Origin: Candidatus Pelagibacter sp. RS39
GTDB taxonomy: Bacteria > Pseudomonadota > Alphaproteobacteria > Pelagibacterales > Pelagibacteraceae
Direction of reading: 5' to 3'
DNA: 64,000 nucleotides
NCBI RefSeq assembly: GCF_002101315.1
Contig: NZ_CP020777.1
Location: forward strand, 124,001 to 188,000
This document shows positions 35,593-46,732 of the stretch, in pieces. The position numbers and the translations under genes are program-made. The notes below the pieces were generated by a model, which had not been told where the DNA came from, ran no database searches, and was given only the letters and a program-made list of their open reading frames with translations. Numbering within the stretch: the first letter of the stretch is position 1; each line of letters begins with the position of its first letter.

Positions 35593-36331
35593 TAATTATT
35601 TCTAACTCTTTTTTTAAAATATTTAACCATTTTGAAGAAGATAAGCTGTGATCACCATTTTTAACGATAACTAGTTTTTTTTCAGAATTAACGAAAATCT
35701 TTAAAACTTTTTTTGAATAACTGATAGGAACAGACTCATCCTTTTCCCCATGAACCATGGTAACTTTTAATCTGTCATAAATTTTTTTATTTAATACTTT
35801 ATTTTTTCGGCCATCTTTAATTAATTGTAAAGAAATTGGGTATTCATAATTGCCGTGTTTTAAATTGATTATTTTATTTTGTGTTATTTCTTTTTTCATT
35901 TTTTTTGAAAATTTATTCCACATTAACCCATCCAAAAATTGAGGCGCAGAACCTATTCCTAAAAACCCTATAATTTGTTTTTTAAAAAATTTAAATTGAT
36001 TTAAGGAAATCCAAGATCCCATACTTGAACCAACTAATATTATTCTATTTTTTTTAACAATTTTTTTAATTAATATAGTTGTTTCTCTGGTCCATTTTGT
36101 GATGTTCCCATTAGTAAATTTACCAGACGATTTGCCGTGACCAGAGTATTCTAGTGCAAGAAAACCAAGTTTATTTTTTTTTGCAAAATTTAGAAATGCT
36201 TTAGGTTTTTTTCCCTCTAAATCAGACATAAATCCGTGTAAAAAAACAATGTAAGTTGCATTTTTTTGGTTGTATTTTGAGTACCTGATTTTTTTAAATT
36301 TATTTATTTTAAGGTAACTGAATTTGTTCAT
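35585..36331 (-). CDS. Alpha/beta hydrolase
   Basis: A 248-residue cytoplasmic hydrolase. Seen: IVFLHGFMSDLEGKK (oxyanion), LEYSGHGKSSGKF, nucleophile Ser in VGSSMGSWISL, Asp in VHGEKDESVP and His in NGDHSLS, completing a catalytic triad. The pattern matches a family of small esterase/peptidase-like hydrolases in alphaproteobacteria whose substrate is not established. Convergent with gltB, overlapping by eight bases, and divergent from the glycosyltransferase that follows. Confidence 0.83.
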   Translation of the reverse strand: MNKFSYLKINKFKKIRYSKYNQKNATYIVFLHGFMSDLEGKKPKAFLNFAKKNKLGFLALEYSGHGKSSGKFTNGNITKWTRETTILIKKIVKKNRIILVGSSMGSWISLNQFKFFKKQIIGFLGIGSAPQFLDGLMWNKFSKKMKKEITQNKIINLKHGNYEYPISLQLIKDGRKNKVLNKKIYDRLKVTMVHGEKDESVPISYSKKVLKIFVNSEKKLVIVKNGDHSLSSSKWLNILKKELEIIIN

Positions 36332-36373
36332 AAAAGTTTATTAGTTATCTCTATTATTATATAATCTTTTTAC

Positions 36374-37528
36374 ATGTCATCTAATATAAAAGTCTTACAA
36401 GTGATACCAAAATTAGGTTATGGGGGTGCAGAAACTGGATGTTATGATATTGCTCATTATTTACCAGAAAATGGGTGTGAGTCTTTTATAGTAACTAGTG
36501 GAGGGGAATTAACAAAATTTGTGGATAAAAAAAAAGTAAAATTAATTAAACTTCCAGTACACAGCAAAAATCCTTTATTGATTTTGATCAATACAATTTT
36601 ATTAATTGGGATAATTTTGTTTTTTAAAATCTCAATTGTTCACGCAAGAAGTAGAGCACCAGCTTGGTCTTGTTTATTTGCAACAAAGTTAACAAATAGA
36701 AAGTTTGTAACCACATTTCATGGAACTTACAATTTTAGTGGTAAGCTTAAAAAATTTTACAATTCTGTCATGGTAAGATCTGATTTGATAATTGCGGGAT
36801 CAAATTTTATTTTTTCTCATATTAAAGAAAACTATTCTGAATTTTTGACAAGCCGAAAAAAATTTTTAGTTATTTTTAGAGGAATAAATGTTGATTATTT
36901 TGACTCTTCTACAAAATTAGAAAATGATGAAAAAAATTTACTTCAAAAATGGAATATAAATGATGAAAAAAAAATAATTCTAATGCCTGGTAGGCTTACT
37001 TCATGGAAAGGACAAGAATTGTTTATTGAGGCAATTAACTTAGTTAAAATTGAATTAGGTTATGAAGCTTTTCACGCGGTTATACTTGGAAATGATCAAG
37101 GAAGAGATCTATATAAAAAAAAATTAATTCGTCTTACAGAGCAATATCGTTTAACAAACCAAATAAGATTTATAGATCATTGTGAGGATATGGCGTTAGC
37201 CTATAAAGTTTCGGATATAATTATATCAGCCTCAATAGAACCAGAAGCTTTTGGAAGAGTAGCAGTAGAGGCACAATCAATGGAAAAATTAATTATAGCT
37301 AGTAATATTGGAGGATCTAACGAGACAATTAATGATGAAAAAACAGGCTTTTTGTTTAAATCAGGAGATGCAGAGTCTTTAAGTAAAAAAATAATTCGTG
37401 GATTAACAATGGATGAAACATCTATAAATCTAATGGGCAAAGAGGGAAGAAGTAATATAATTAAAAAATTTAATGTTGAAAAAATGTGTTTTTCTACATA
37501 TTCAGAGTATAAAAGACTATTAAACTAA
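36374..37528 (+). CDS. GT4-family glycosyltransferase
   Basis: A GT-B-fold sugar transferase of 384 residues. The N-terminal lobe starts KVLQVIPKLGYGGAETG, and the C-terminal nucleotide-sugar-binding lobe has KKIILMPGRLTSWKGQELFIEA and the EPEAFGRVAVEAQSM motif (E-x7-E type retaining GT4). Acceptor unknown; probably envelope glycan or LPS. It abuts thrS with no gap (stop at 37526-37528, ATG at 37529), so it heads the thrS operon, an odd pairing of glycan and translation genes. Confidence 0.9.
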   Translation: MSSNIKVLQVIPKLGYGGAETGCYDIAHYLPENGCESFIVTSGGELTKFVDKKKVKLIKLPVHSKNPLLILINTILLIGIILFFKISIVHARSRAPAWSCLFATKLTNRKFVTTFHGTYNFSGKLKKFYNSVMVRSDLIIAGSNFIFSHIKENYSEFLTSRKKFLVIFRGINVDYFDSSTKLENDEKNLLQKWNINDEKKIILMPGRLTSWKGQELFIEAINLVKIELGYEAFHAVILGNDQGRDLYKKKLIRLTEQYRLTNQIRFIDHCEDMALAYKVSDIIISASIEPEAFGRVAVEAQSMEKLIIASNIGGSNETINDEKTGFLFKSGDAESLSKKIIRGLTMDETSINLMGKEGRSNIIKKFNVEKMCFSTYSEYKRLLN

Positions 37529-39448
37529 ATGCCTATAATTACACTACCAGATGGAAAAAATATTGAATTTCCAAAAGAGGTTACAGGTTTAGATATTGCA
37601 GAAAAAATAAGTAAGTCATTATCAAAACAAGCATTGATAATGAGTGTGAACGGTGAGCTAAAAGATCTATATTTTTCAATTAAAAAAGATTGTTCAGTAA
37701 AAATTTTTACTGCAAAAGACCCTGAAGGACTTGAGGTTATTAGACATGATACCGCTCATATCATGGCGATGGCTGTTCAAGAATTATACCCTGGTACGCA
37801 AGTAACTATTGGACCTGTAATTGAAAATGGTTTTTATTATGATTTTGCTCGCAAAGAACCCTTTACAGAGGATGATCTAGAAAAAATAGAAAAAAAAATG
37901 TCTGAAATAGTTGACAAAGATATAAAAACAAAAAGAGAGGTTTGGAAAAGAGATAAAGCAATAAGCCATTTTAAAGAAATTGGTGAAAACTATAAAGCAG
38001 AGATAATAGAGAGTATACCTGAGGGCGAAGAACTAACTGTTTATCATCATGGTGATACTTGGTATGACTTATGTAGAGGTCCACACTTAGTTTCATCTGG
38101 CAAAATTGGTAAAGCTTTTAAACTTACAAAAGTTGCTGGAGCATATTGGCGTGGAGATTCAAATAATGAAATGTTACAAAGAATTTACGGAACTGGCTGG
38201 GCCGCTCAAAAAGATTTAGATGATTATTTAAAAAGAATTGAGGAAGCAGAGAAAAGAGATCACAGAAAACTTGGTAAAGAAATGGATTTGTTTCATTTCA
38301 GAGAGGAAAGCCCAGGATCTGTTTTCTGGCATGAGAAGGGTTGGGCATTATTTCAAAAATTGATTAACTACATGCGGGCTCGGCAAGATGCAGCAGGATA
38401 TAAGGAAGTAAATACCCCAGAGGTATTAGATAGATTATTATGGGAAAAATCGGGACATTGGGAAAAATATGGAGAAAACATGTATACATCCGAGACTCCT
38501 GATGAAAAAGTTTTTGCGATAAAACCTATGAATTGTCCAGGTCATATACAAGTTTTTAATCAAGGTTTAAAAAGTTATAGAGACTTACCATTAAGAATAA
38601 CAGAATTTGGCAAAGTACATCGATATGAGCCCTCAGGTGCTTTGCATGGACTTCTAAGAGTAAGGGCTTTTACACAAGATGATGCTCATATTTTTTGTTC
38701 GGAAGATCAAATCACTAGTGAGTGTTTAAATGTAACTAATTTAATTTTAGATATTTATAAAGATTTAGGTTTTGAAAAAGTGGTTTTGAAATATGCTGAC
38801 AGACCAGAAGTAAGAGTGGGCGAAGATAAAGTTTGGGATAAAGCTGAGGCTTCATTACTGGAGGCAGTAAAAGCAACTAAATTAGAGTACAGTATTAATA
38901 AGGGAGAAGGAGCCTTTTATGGTCCAAAAATAGAATTTGTTTTAAGAGATGCAATTGGTAGAGATTGGCAATGTGGAACAGTACAAGTAGATTTAAACTT
39001 ACCTGGAAGATTAGATGCTACTTATGTAGATAAAGATGGAACAAAAAAAGTTCCTGTGATGTTACATAGAGCATTGTTTGGATCACTTGAAAGATTTATT
39101 GGAATTTTAATTGAAAATTATGCTGGAAAGTTTCCATTTTGGATATCTCCATTACAAATAGTAGTAATTCCTATCTCAGGAGATTTTGAGGAATATGCAA
39201 TAAAAGTTTCAAAAAAAATAAAAGAAGCTGGGATGAGTTCAACAGTCGATTTAAAAAATCATAATTTGAATTATAAAATAAGAGAACATTCCCTTGCAAA
39301 AGTCCCTATTTTATTAATTTGTGGTAAAAAAGAAGTTGACAGTAACTCGGTAACTATTAGAAGATTGGATTCTAATAAACAAGAAAATATGGAATTAAAT
39401 AAATTTTTAAAAACATTTTCTGCTTTAAATAAAGCACCCTCAATTTAA
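37529..39448 (+). CDS. thrS: Threonine-tRNA ligase
   Basis: Class II aminoacyl-tRNA synthetase, 639 residues: TGS domain (1-62), the editing domain with [10 protein letters not shown] and the [15 protein letters not shown] region, catalytic core with the zinc-binding Cys in MNCPGHI, class II motifs 2 ([20 protein letters not shown]) and 3 ([16 protein letters not shown]), and a C-terminal anticodon-binding domain (about 540-639). The threonine biosynthetic and other operon genes follow directly. Gene order thrS-infC-rpmI-rplT-pheS-pheT matches many bacteria. Confidence 0.97.
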   Translation: MPIITLPDGKNIEFPKEVTGLDIAEKISKSLSKQALIMSVNGELKDLYFSIKKDCSVKIFTAKDPEGLEVIRHDTAHIMAMAVQELYPGTQVTIGPVIENGFYYDFARKEPFTEDDLEKIEKKMSEIVDKDIKTKREVWKRDKAISHFKEIGENYKAEIIESIPEGEELTVYHHGDTWYDLCRGPHLVSSGKIGKAFKLTKVAGAYWRGDSNNEMLQRIYGTGWAAQKDLDDYLKRIEEAEKRDHRKLGKEMDLFHFREESPGSVFWHEKGWALFQKLINYMRARQDAAGYKEVNTPEVLDRLLWEKSGHWEKYGENMYTSETPDEKVFAIKPMNCPGHIQVFNQGLKSYRDLPLRITEFGKVHRYEPSGALHGLLRVRAFTQDDAHIFCSEDQITSECLNVTNLILDIYKDLGFEKVVLKYADRPEVRVGEDKVWDKAEASLLEAVKATKLEYSINKGEGAFYGPKIEFVLRDAIGRDWQCGTVQVDLNLPGRLDATYVDKDGTKKVPVMLHRALFGSLERFIGILIENYAGKFPFWISPLQIVVIPISGDFEEYAIKVSKKIKEAGMSSTVDLKNHNLNYKIREHSLAKVPILLICGKKEVDSNSVTIRRLDSNKQENMELNKFLKTFSALNKAPSI

Positions 39449-39994
39449 GTGACAGATTTTAAGCAAAATTATTTTCAGAGAAGAATTAAAGATCGAGGTC
39501 CAAGATCTAACAACAGAATTTCGTCTCCAGAAGTTCAAGTTATAGGTAGTGATGGAGAAAATCTTGGTGTGATAAGCACAAATGAGGCAATATCGATGGC
39601 AAGAAATCAGGGTTTAGATTTAATTGAGATAGCTCCAAATGCCAAACCACCAGTTTGCAAAATCATGGATATGGGAAAGTATAAGTATGATGCGCAAAAA
39701 AAAGCAAACCTTGCAAAAAAAAAACAAAAAATTATTGCACTAAAAGAAATTAAGATGAGACCCGTAACCGAAACACATGATTATGAGTTCAAGGTCAAAA
39801 ATGCAAAAAAATTTATTGCAAAAGGTGACAAAGTAAAATTTACAATAAGATTCAAGGGAAGAGAACTTCAACATTCACATTTAGGCAATGAGTTAATGAC
39901 TAAGATAAAAGAGGATATGAAAGAAATTGGTAAGGTAGAATTGCACCCGAAGTTTGATGGAAAGCAAATGATTATGGTAATTCAGCCTTTATAA
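39449..39994 (+). CDS. infC: Translation initiation factor IF-3
   Basis: Binds the 30S subunit, prevents premature 50S joining and checks the start codon and initiator tRNA. 181 residues with the typical RRIKDRGPRSNNRISSPEVQVI start, LGVISTNEAISMA in the N domain and KIKEDMKEIGKVELHPKFDG in the C domain. The start is GTG at 39449, immediately after the thrS stop with zero spacing. E. coli infC uses a rare AUU that gives autoregulation; a GTG does not imply that circuit. Confidence 0.96.
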   Translation: MTDFKQNYFQRRIKDRGPRSNNRISSPEVQVIGSDGENLGVISTNEAISMARNQGLDLIEIAPNAKPPVCKIMDMGKYKYDAQKKANLAKKKQKIIALKEIKMRPVTETHDYEFKVKNAKKFIAKGDKVKFTIRFKGRELQHSHLGNELMTKIKEDMKEIGKVELHPKFDGKQMIMVIQPL

Positions 39995-40047
39995 GCTTTA
40001 ATAGTAGTTGTAAATTAATAACATTCTTTGTATAAACTCGCAAAATT

Positions 40048-40254
40048 ATGCCAAAATTAAAAACAAAAAGCTCTGCAAAAAAAAGGTTTAAAATATCTGC
40101 AAAGGGTAAAGTAATAATGGCCCAAGCTGGTAAAAGACATGGCATGATAAAACGAACAAATTCTCAAATAAGAAAATTAAGGGGCACTACAACTATGTCG
40201 AAACAAGACAGTAAAATTGTTAAGTCATATATGCCTTACAGTCTAAGGGGTTAA
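40048..40254 (+). CDS. rpmI: 50S ribosomal protein L35
   Basis: 68-residue basic protein starting [15 protein letters not shown] with the RRLKTxG-type [14 protein letters not shown] region and a [14 protein letters not shown] segment, as in the L35 family. It follows infC by 53 bases and precedes rplT by one base, the usual L35-L20 pair. A leader hairpin for L20 autoregulation, as known in other bacteria, could sit in 39995-40047, but I see no convincing structure there. Confidence 0.95.
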   Translation: MPKLKTKSSAKKRFKISAKGKVIMAQAGKRHGMIKRTNSQIRKLRGTTTMSKQDSKIVKSYMPYSLRG

Positions 40255-40255
40255 T

Positions 40256-40612
40256 ATGGCAAGAGTTAAAAGAGGTGTAACTAGTAGAGCAAAACATAAA
40301 AAAGTTTTAAAAGCTGTTAAGGGCCAATGGGGCAGAAGAAAAAATACCATCAGAGTTGCGAAGCAAGCTATGGAAAAAGCTATGCAATATGCATACAGAG
40401 ATCGTAGAAATAAGAAAAGAGATTTTAAATCACTGTGGATACAAAGAATAAATGCTGGGGTGAGAGCAGAAGGTTTGACATATTCTAAGTTTATTAACGG
40501 ATTACATAAATGTGGAATAAAAATTGATCGAAAAATTCTAGCTGAGATAGCGTTTGATAGTCCGGAAGCCTTTAAAACTATCGTTCAAAAAGCTCAATCT
40601 GCTTTAAATTAA
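40256..40612 (+). CDS. rplT: 50S ribosomal protein L20
   Basis: 118-residue rRNA-binding assembly protein. Starts [31 protein letters not shown], with the family pattern [25 protein letters not shown] in the middle and [21 protein letters not shown] in the C-terminal half. In other bacteria L20 represses its own operon through its mRNA. The gene is one base downstream of rpmI and 43 bases before pheS. Confidence 0.97.
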   Translation: MARVKRGVTSRAKHKKVLKAVKGQWGRRKNTIRVAKQAMEKAMQYAYRDRRNKKRDFKSLWIQRINAGVRAEGLTYSKFINGLHKCGIKIDRKILAEIAFDSPEAFKTIVQKAQSALN

Positions 40613-40655
40613 TCTTCACTATTGTTTTATTTCTCTGAAGAAATAATCTGTAAAA

Positions 40656-41723
40656 ATGTCAGATCTTAAAAAAATAAAAGATGAATTTCTCTTAAAATTA
40701 AAGGGAAAATTAGATATTTCAGAAATTAACCAAATTAAATCTGATCTATTTGGTAAAAGTGGATTAATTTCAACTCAATTTAAAAAAATTGGAACAATAG
40801 CAGAGTCAGAAAGAAAAAAATTTGCCTCTGACTTAAACACTATAAAAGATGAACTCCAAGATTTAATAAACTCAAAAATAAATGAAGTAGAAAATGCTGA
40901 AATTAACAAAAAATTAGAAAAAGAGAAAATTGATATTACTTTACCTGAGAGACCATTTGTTCGAGGAAAAATTCATCCAGTTTCACAAACGATCGACGAA
41001 ATATCATCAATTTTTTCTGAAATAGGTTTTAGCGTTGAGGAAGGGCCAGACGTTGAGAATGAATATAATAATTTTACAGCACTAAATACACCTGAAAATC
41101 ATCCAGCTAGAGACATGCATGATACTTTTTATCTAGATGAAAAAAAACAGAAATTATTGAGAACACATACCTCCCCAGTTCAAATAAGGACTATGTTAAA
41201 AGGTAAGCCGCCATTTAAAATTATTGCACCTGGAAGAACTTACAGATCAGATAGTGATCAAACTCACTCACCAATGTTTCATCAGGTTGAGGGACTTCAT
41301 ATAGATAAGAATATAAATATGGGTCATCTAAAGGGATGTTTAAATTATTTTATCAAAGAATTTTTTGAAGTAGATAAAATTAAGATGAGATTTAGACCGA
41401 GCCATTTTCCTTTTACAGAACCATCTGCTGAAGTTGATATTGGGTATGAGATGAAGGATGGAAAAATTGTAATAGGAGAAGGCAATCAATGGTTAGAGAT
41501 TTTAGGATGTGGAATGGTTCATCCGAACGTCTTAAAAAACGTTAAAGTAGACCCAACGAAGTTTCAGGGATACGCATTTGGTATTGGGATTGATAGACTT
41601 GCTATGTTGAAATATGGGATAAACGATTTAAGAGCTTTTTTTGATTGTGATTATAGATGGTTAAATCATTTTGGATTTGACCCTTTAGATGTACCTACAA
41701 ATTACAGAGGTCTTAGTCGATGA
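40656..41723 (+). CDS. pheS: Phenylalanine-tRNA ligase alpha subunit
   Basis: Catalytic subunit of the heterotetrameric synthetase. 355 residues with an N-terminal coiled-coil (about 1-90) that contacts tRNA, then the class II core: motif 2 region [47 protein letters not shown], and motif 3 [19 protein letters not shown]. The stop overlaps the pheT ATG as ATGA, as expected for subunits made together. Confidence 0.97.
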   Translation: MSDLKKIKDEFLLKLKGKLDISEINQIKSDLFGKSGLISTQFKKIGTIAESERKKFASDLNTIKDELQDLINSKINEVENAEINKKLEKEKIDITLPERPFVRGKIHPVSQTIDEISSIFSEIGFSVEEGPDVENEYNNFTALNTPENHPARDMHDTFYLDEKKQKLLRTHTSPVQIRTMLKGKPPFKIIAPGRTYRSDSDQTHSPMFHQVEGLHIDKNINMGHLKGCLNYFIKEFFEVDKIKMRFRPSHFPFTEPSAEVDIGYEMKDGKIVIGEGNQWLEILGCGMVHPNVLKNVKVDPTKFQGYAFGIGIDRLAMLKYGINDLRAFFDCDYRWLNHFGFDPLDVPTNYRGLSR

Positions 41724-44125
41724 AAGTAACATTTGATTGGCTAAAAGATCATTTAAAGACAAATTTGAAAGAAAAAAATCTTTTAGAGCAACTTACCAAT
41801 ATTGGTCTAGAAGTAGAAAGTGTAGAAAATCTCTCTGCTGATAACGAATTATTCAAAGTAGCTGAAATAATAAAAACTGAAAAACACCCAAATGCAGATC
41901 GACTAAAAGTGTGTGATGTAAATATTGGAAAAAATGAAATTAAAAAAGTTGTATGTGGTGCTGCAAATGCAAAAGAGGGGTTACTTACTATATATGCTCC
42001 TCCAGGTGCAGTAATACCCAAAACAAAGATGAAATTAGTAGTTGCTAAAATTAGGGGTATTACCTCTTACGGAATGCTTTGTTCTGAATCTGAATTAAAT
42101 TTGTCTGATCAGAGCGATGGAATTACCGAATTACCAATGGGATATAAAAAGAATATTGGTAAAAGTTATTTTTCAAAATCAAAATCAAACCTTATTGATT
42201 TATCTATAACACCCAATAGACCAGATTGTCTTGGAATTAGAGGAATTGCAAGAGATCTTGCCGCATCAGGTTTTGGAAAATTAGTAGATTTTAATGAAAA
42301 AAAAATTCATTCAAAAAACAAACACACCTTAAATGTAAAAATTAATAAAGAAAAAGGACAAGGATGCACTGCGTTTGGAAGTTGTTTAATAACAAATGTA
42401 AAAAATTCAGAAAGCCCTCAATGGCTTAAAGATAAATTAATTTCTATTGGTCAAAAACCTATTTCAGCAATAGTTGACATTACAAACTATGTTATGCTTG
42501 ATATTAATCGTCCATTGCATGCTTATGATGCTGATAAAATTGAAAAAGGTATAATTGTTCGAAACTCTCAGCCTGGAGAAGAGTTCACAGCACTTGATAA
42601 TAAAAATTATAAATTGGAGAGTGGCATGTGTGTTATTAGCGATAATAGAGGTGTTTTAGGACTTGGAGGAATTATTGGTGGCACAAGATCTGGTACAGAA
42701 CTTGATACAAAAAATATATTACTTGAGTCAGCTTATTTTGAACCAGGGTCAATAAGAAAGACAGCAAAAATATTGAATCTCGAAACTGATGCAAAGTTTA
42801 GATTTGAAAGAGGTGTAGATCCGTTATCAATCGAAGATGGTTTAAATAAAGCTGCGAAATTAATAAAAGAGATTTGTGGTGGCGAAATTAGCAAAATTGA
42901 TATTCAAAAATTAGAGACTTACAAAACAAAAAAAATAGTATTTGACCCAAATATTTTTGAAAAAATATCTGGTTTTAAAATCTCTTTTAAAGAAATGATT
43001 AAAATTTTGGAGGATCTTGGTTTTGAAGTTAAAAAGGATAAGAAAAGACTCAAATTAGCCGTCCCTTCATGGAGACCAGATATTTCACAGGAAGTAGATA
43101 TTGTTGAGGAGTTGGTAAGAATAAGTGGTTATGAAAAGATAAAGTATATAGAGCCAATTAAACAAAGAAAAAAACCTACTTTAAATAAATTTCAGAAATT
43201 ATTTCATTTTTTACAAAGATCAATTGCCTCCAAAGGTTATTTGGAGACAATCACTTGGTCGTTCACAGACCAACGTTATAATGACTATTTTAGAGATACA
43301 AAAAAAGAGATTAAAATTATTAATCCTATAAGTTCGGAATTAGGAGTTTTAAGGAATTCGATATTTTCTAATTTAATCATGTACATGAATAAAAATCTCG
43401 ATAGAGGTTTTAAGGATTTATCAATATTTGAAATAGGCCCTATTTTTAACGGTCTTAATCCTGGTGAACAGAATACAGTAATCTGTGGTTTGTCAGCAGG
43501 AAAAAAATCAAGATTATCTTGGATTGAAAAAGATAGAAACATAGATGTATTTGATGCGAAAAGAGACGTAATCCAAACTTTAGTTGAAGCTGGTTATGAC
43601 TCTCAAAAATTTTTTGTTGATAACAAAACACCTGATTATTATCACCCTGGTAAATCAGGAAGATTATTTTTAGATAATGGAAAAGATCAAATGGCTGCAT
43701 ATTTTGGAGAAATACATCCTAATATTTTAAAGCAGATTGATATGAAAACTGAGGCTTTAGTTGGTTTTGAGATTTTTATGGATAATTTAAAATTACCGGA
43801 GAAAACTCTAAATGATCTTAAAGTAAAATTTTCGTTTTCTGACTATCAAAAGTCAGAAAGAGATTTTGCATTTTTAGTAAACAAAGATGTGAATGCCCAA
43901 GATTTGATAAATTGTATTTCTAATATTGATAAAAGTTTAGTGAAAGATGTTAAAGTTTTTGACCTTTATCAAGGTGATAATATCCCCGAAAACCAAAAAT
44001 CAATTGCAATCAGTGTAACAATACAGTCATCTGAAAAAACTTTAAATGAGGCTGATTTAGAACAAATTAATAACTTGATAATAAAGACAGTTGAAAATAA
44101 AACTGGCGCTAAAATTCGATCCTAA
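41720..44125 (+). CDS. pheT: Phenylalanine-tRNA ligase beta subunit
   Basis: 801-residue non-catalytic subunit. Domains in order: N-terminal tRNA-binding (EMAP/OB-like) domain (about 40-150), the B3/B4 editing domain (about 215-385, [23 protein letters not shown]), the B5 domain (about 400-475, ISKIDIQ onward), the catalytic-like core ([16 protein letters not shown]) and the C-terminal FDX-ACB anticodon-binding domain (about 705-801, [15 protein letters not shown]). Complete length. The last bases are followed within 10 bases by lepA. Confidence 0.97.
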   Translation: MKVTFDWLKDHLKTNLKEKNLLEQLTNIGLEVESVENLSADNELFKVAEIIKTEKHPNADRLKVCDVNIGKNEIKKVVCGAANAKEGLLTIYAPPGAVIPKTKMKLVVAKIRGITSYGMLCSESELNLSDQSDGITELPMGYKKNIGKSYFSKSKSNLIDLSITPNRPDCLGIRGIARDLAASGFGKLVDFNEKKIHSKNKHTLNVKINKEKGQGCTAFGSCLITNVKNSESPQWLKDKLISIGQKPISAIVDITNYVMLDINRPLHAYDADKIEKGIIVRNSQPGEEFTALDNKNYKLESGMCVISDNRGVLGLGGIIGGTRSGTELDTKNILLESAYFEPGSIRKTAKILNLETDAKFRFERGVDPLSIEDGLNKAAKLIKEICGGEISKIDIQKLETYKTKKIVFDPNIFEKISGFKISFKEMIKILEDLGFEVKKDKKRLKLAVPSWRPDISQEVDIVEELVRISGYEKIKYIEPIKQRKKPTLNKFQKLFHFLQRSIASKGYLETITWSFTDQRYNDYFRDTKKEIKIINPISSELGVLRNSIFSNLIMYMNKNLDRGFKDLSIFEIGPIFNGLNPGEQNTVICGLSAGKKSRLSWIEKDRNIDVFDAKRDVIQTLVEAGYDSQKFFVDNKTPDYYHPGKSGRLFLDNGKDQMAAYFGEIHPNILKQIDMKTEALVGFEIFMDNLKLPEKTLNDLKVKFSFSDYQKSERDFAFLVNKDVNAQDLINCISNIDKSLVKDVKVFDLYQGDNIPENQKSIAISVTIQSSEKTLNEADLEQINNLIIKTVENKTGAKIRS

Positions 44126-44132
44126 TACTCAA

Positions 44133-45938
44133 ATGAGCACTATTGATAATATTAGAAATTTTGCAATAATTGCGCACATCGATCACGGTAAATCAACGAT
44201 AGCAGATAGAATTATCCATAAGTGTGGAGGCCTGACAGAGAGGGAAATGAAAGAGCAGGTTCTAGACTCAATGGATATCGAAAGAGAGCGAGGAATTACA
44301 ATCAAAGCCCAAACTGTTAAATTAAATTATAAATCTAAAAATGGAAAAAATTACATATTAAATATTATTGATACACCAGGTCATGTCGATTTTAGCTATG
44401 AAGTGAGTAGATCGTTATATGCATGTGAGGGATCAATATTAATTGTTGATAGCACACAAGGTGTCGAAGCTCAAACATTGGCTAATGTATATCAAGCTTT
44501 AGACATTGATCATGAAATTATTCCAGTTCTTAATAAGATTGATTTACCAGCGTCAGACCTAGACAGAACTAAAAAGCAAATTGAAGATGTTATAGGGATT
44601 GATACTGATAAAGCAGTCCCTTGTTCTGGCAAAACTGGAGAAGGTATAAGTGAAATCTTAGAACAAATAATTAACCAACTTCCTGGTCCTGAAGGAGAAA
44701 TTGATAAAGATTTAAAATGTTTACTGGTTGACAGCTGGTATGACACTTATCTTGGTGTTGTAATTTTGGTAAGAGTTATAAATGGTCGACTAAAAAAAAA
44801 TATGAAAATAAAAATGCTTTCTACAAATCAAGATTATATTGTTGAAAAAGTTGGAGTATTTACTCCAAAAGCAAAAAATATAGATGAACTAAATACTGGT
44901 GAAATAGGCTTCATTACAACTGGAATTAAAGTTTTATCAGAAACAAAAGTTGGTGATACTATTTGTGATGCTACCAAAGAATTGGTAGATCCTTTGCCAG
45001 GTTTTAAACCCAGCAAACCAGTTGTGTTTTGTGGTTTATTTCCGGTAGATAGTTCTGAATATCAAAAACTAAAAGATGGTCTAGCTAAATTACAACTTAA
45101 CGATGCAAGTTTTTCTTTTGAACCTGAGTCCTCATCAGCTTTAGGACTTGGTTTTAGATGTGGATTTTTGGGATTGCTTCATTTGGAGATAATATCAGAA
45201 AGATTAGAAAGAGAATTTGACGTAAATCTTTTAACAACTACCCCAGGTGTTGTATACAAAGTGAATTTGAATAATGGAAAGAGTATAGATTTACAGAATC
45301 CCACTTCACTTCCAGATCCCACATTAATCAAGTCAATCGAGGAGCCTTGGATTAAAGCCACAATTATAACTCCAGACACATATTTAGGTTCACTAATTAA
45401 GTTATGTCAGGATAAGAGAGGTATTCAAACAAACCTTTCTTATTCGGGGAATAGAGCTGTAATAAATTATGAATTACCTCTTAATGAAGTTGTCTTTGAT
45501 TTCAATGATAGAATAAAATCAATGACTAGTGGATATGCAAGTTTTGATTATGAGATTATTAATCATAGAGAAGGTGATCTAGTCAAACTTGGAATTTTAG
45601 TAAATGGTGAACCAGTAGATGCCTTAGCCATGATGATACATAAAGATTTCGCACAAAAAACTGGAAGAGAAGTATGTGAGAAACTTAAAGATTTGATACC
45701 TAGACATAATTTTATGATACCAGTTCAAGCAGCTATAGGAGGCAAAATTATTGCGCGAGAAACAATCAAGGGATTTAAGAAAGATGTATTAACTAAAATT
45801 CATGGGGGAGGCGCAATTGACAGAAAAAGAAAGTTATTGGAGAAACAAAAAAAGGGAAAGGCAAGATCTAAACAGTTTGGTAGAGTAGAGATACCGCAAG
45901 AAGCTTTTATAGGAGTTTTAAAAATCAACAAAGATTGA
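44133..45938 (+). CDS. lepA: Elongation factor 4 (LepA)
   Basis: Ribosome-associated GTPase that helps with stalled or misassembled ribosomes. The ATG at 44133 ([20 protein letters not shown]) gives 601 residues, the normal length; an in-frame ATG at 44091 lies inside pheT and would add an atypical extension. G1 is [10 protein letters not shown]3 DTPGHVDF and G4 NKID, and the C-terminal domain ends [18 protein letters not shown], specific to LepA. It is the last core gene before the glycan island. Confidence 0.96.
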   Translation: MSTIDNIRNFAIIAHIDHGKSTIADRIIHKCGGLTEREMKEQVLDSMDIERERGITIKAQTVKLNYKSKNGKNYILNIIDTPGHVDFSYEVSRSLYACEGSILIVDSTQGVEAQTLANVYQALDIDHEIIPVLNKIDLPASDLDRTKKQIEDVIGIDTDKAVPCSGKTGEGISEILEQIINQLPGPEGEIDKDLKCLLVDSWYDTYLGVVILVRVINGRLKKNMKIKMLSTNQDYIVEKVGVFTPKAKNIDELNTGEIGFITTGIKVLSETKVGDTICDATKELVDPLPGFKPSKPVVFCGLFPVDSSEYQKLKDGLAKLQLNDASFSFEPESSSALGLGFRCGFLGLLHLEIISERLEREFDVNLLTTTPGVVYKVNLNNGKSIDLQNPTSLPDPTLIKSIEEPWIKATIITPDTYLGSLIKLCQDKRGIQTNLSYSGNRAVINYELPLNEVVFDFNDRIKSMTSGYASFDYEIINHREGDLVKLGILVNGEPVDALAMMIHKDFAQKTGREVCEKLKDLIPRHNFMIPVQAAIGGKIIARETIKGFKKDVLTKIHGGGAIDRKRKLLEKQKKGKARSKQFGRVEIPQEAFIGVLKINKD

Positions 45939-45940
45939 AA

Positions 45941-46732
45941 ATGAATATCATAGATTGTTTTCTTTATAATAATGAGGATCTAATATTAGAATTAAGGTTA
46001 AATTTATTAGATAAACATATTGATAAGTTTGTGATCATTGAGGCAAGATATAATCACAGTGGAGTAATAAAAGAAAATTATAATTTCAATATAGAAAACT
46101 TTAAAAAGTTTAAAGAAAAAATCATTTATTTAAAATTAGAAGATTTTCCAAATGGTTTTAATAATTGGGAAAGAGAGAATTATCATCGAAATTATATTTT
46201 AAAAGCTTTAGAAAATACACATCAAGAAGATTACATAATTATTTCAGACATTGATGAAATACCAAATTTGGAAGAAATTAACCAAGTGCTTATAGATAAA
46301 AGAAAATATACTGCTTTCAAACAGAAAATGATTTACTATAAATTTAACTTACTCAACGCCTCTGAGCCAAATTGGTATGGGTCGAAAATGTGTAAATTAA
46401 AATATTTGAAAAATCCCCAATGGTTAAGGAATCAAAAAGTAAAAAATTATCCGTTTTATAGATTGGACAAAATCAAATGGAACATTGTAGATAAAGGTGG
46501 CTGGCATTTTTCTTTTGTAATGCCTCTCGAGGATGTCAGTAAAAAAATAAAATCATTTGCTCACTCGGAGTTTAATAAAAAGAAATTTACAGATATTAAT
46601 CAAATTAGTGAAAAAATAAATTCTCATAAAGATTTATTTGATAGAGATTTTAATTTTACAATTATAAAAGATGAGGAATTACCCAGTTATATATTAGAAA
46701 ATAGAGAAAAATTTTCTGATTTTTTAGCTTAG
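45941..46732 (+). CDS. GT17-family glycosyltransferase
   Basis: A 263-residue protein starting MNIIDCFLYNNEDLILELRLNLLDKHIDKFVIIEARYNHSG, in 20-residue parts diagnostic for GT17 (N-acetylglucosaminyltransferase-III-like) enzymes; IISDIDEIPN supplies the metal-binding DxD motif. The bacterial members transfer sugars onto surface glycans. The preferred ATG at 45941 lies two bases after the lepA stop; a TTG at 45935 is also in frame. Convergent with the GT2 gene, overlapping by four bases. Confidence 0.82.
   Translation: MNIIDCFLYNNEDLILELRLNLLDKHIDKFVIIEARYNHSGVIKENYNFNIENFKKFKEKIIYLKLEDFPNGFNNWERENYHRNYILKALENTHQEDYIIISDIDEIPNLEEINQVLIDKRKYTAFKQKMIYYKFNLLNASEPNWYGSKMCKLKYLKNPQWLRNQKVKNYPFYRLDKIKWNIVDKGGWHFSFVMPLEDVSKKIKSFAHSEFNKKKFTDINQISEKINSHKDLFDRDFNFTIIKDEELPSYILENREKFSDFLA

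Noticed and set aside
39449..39451. GTG start of infC as a sign of IF3 autoregulation
   Set aside because: IF3 discriminates against non-canonical codons such as AUU; GTG is a normal start codon, so autoregulation is not implied.
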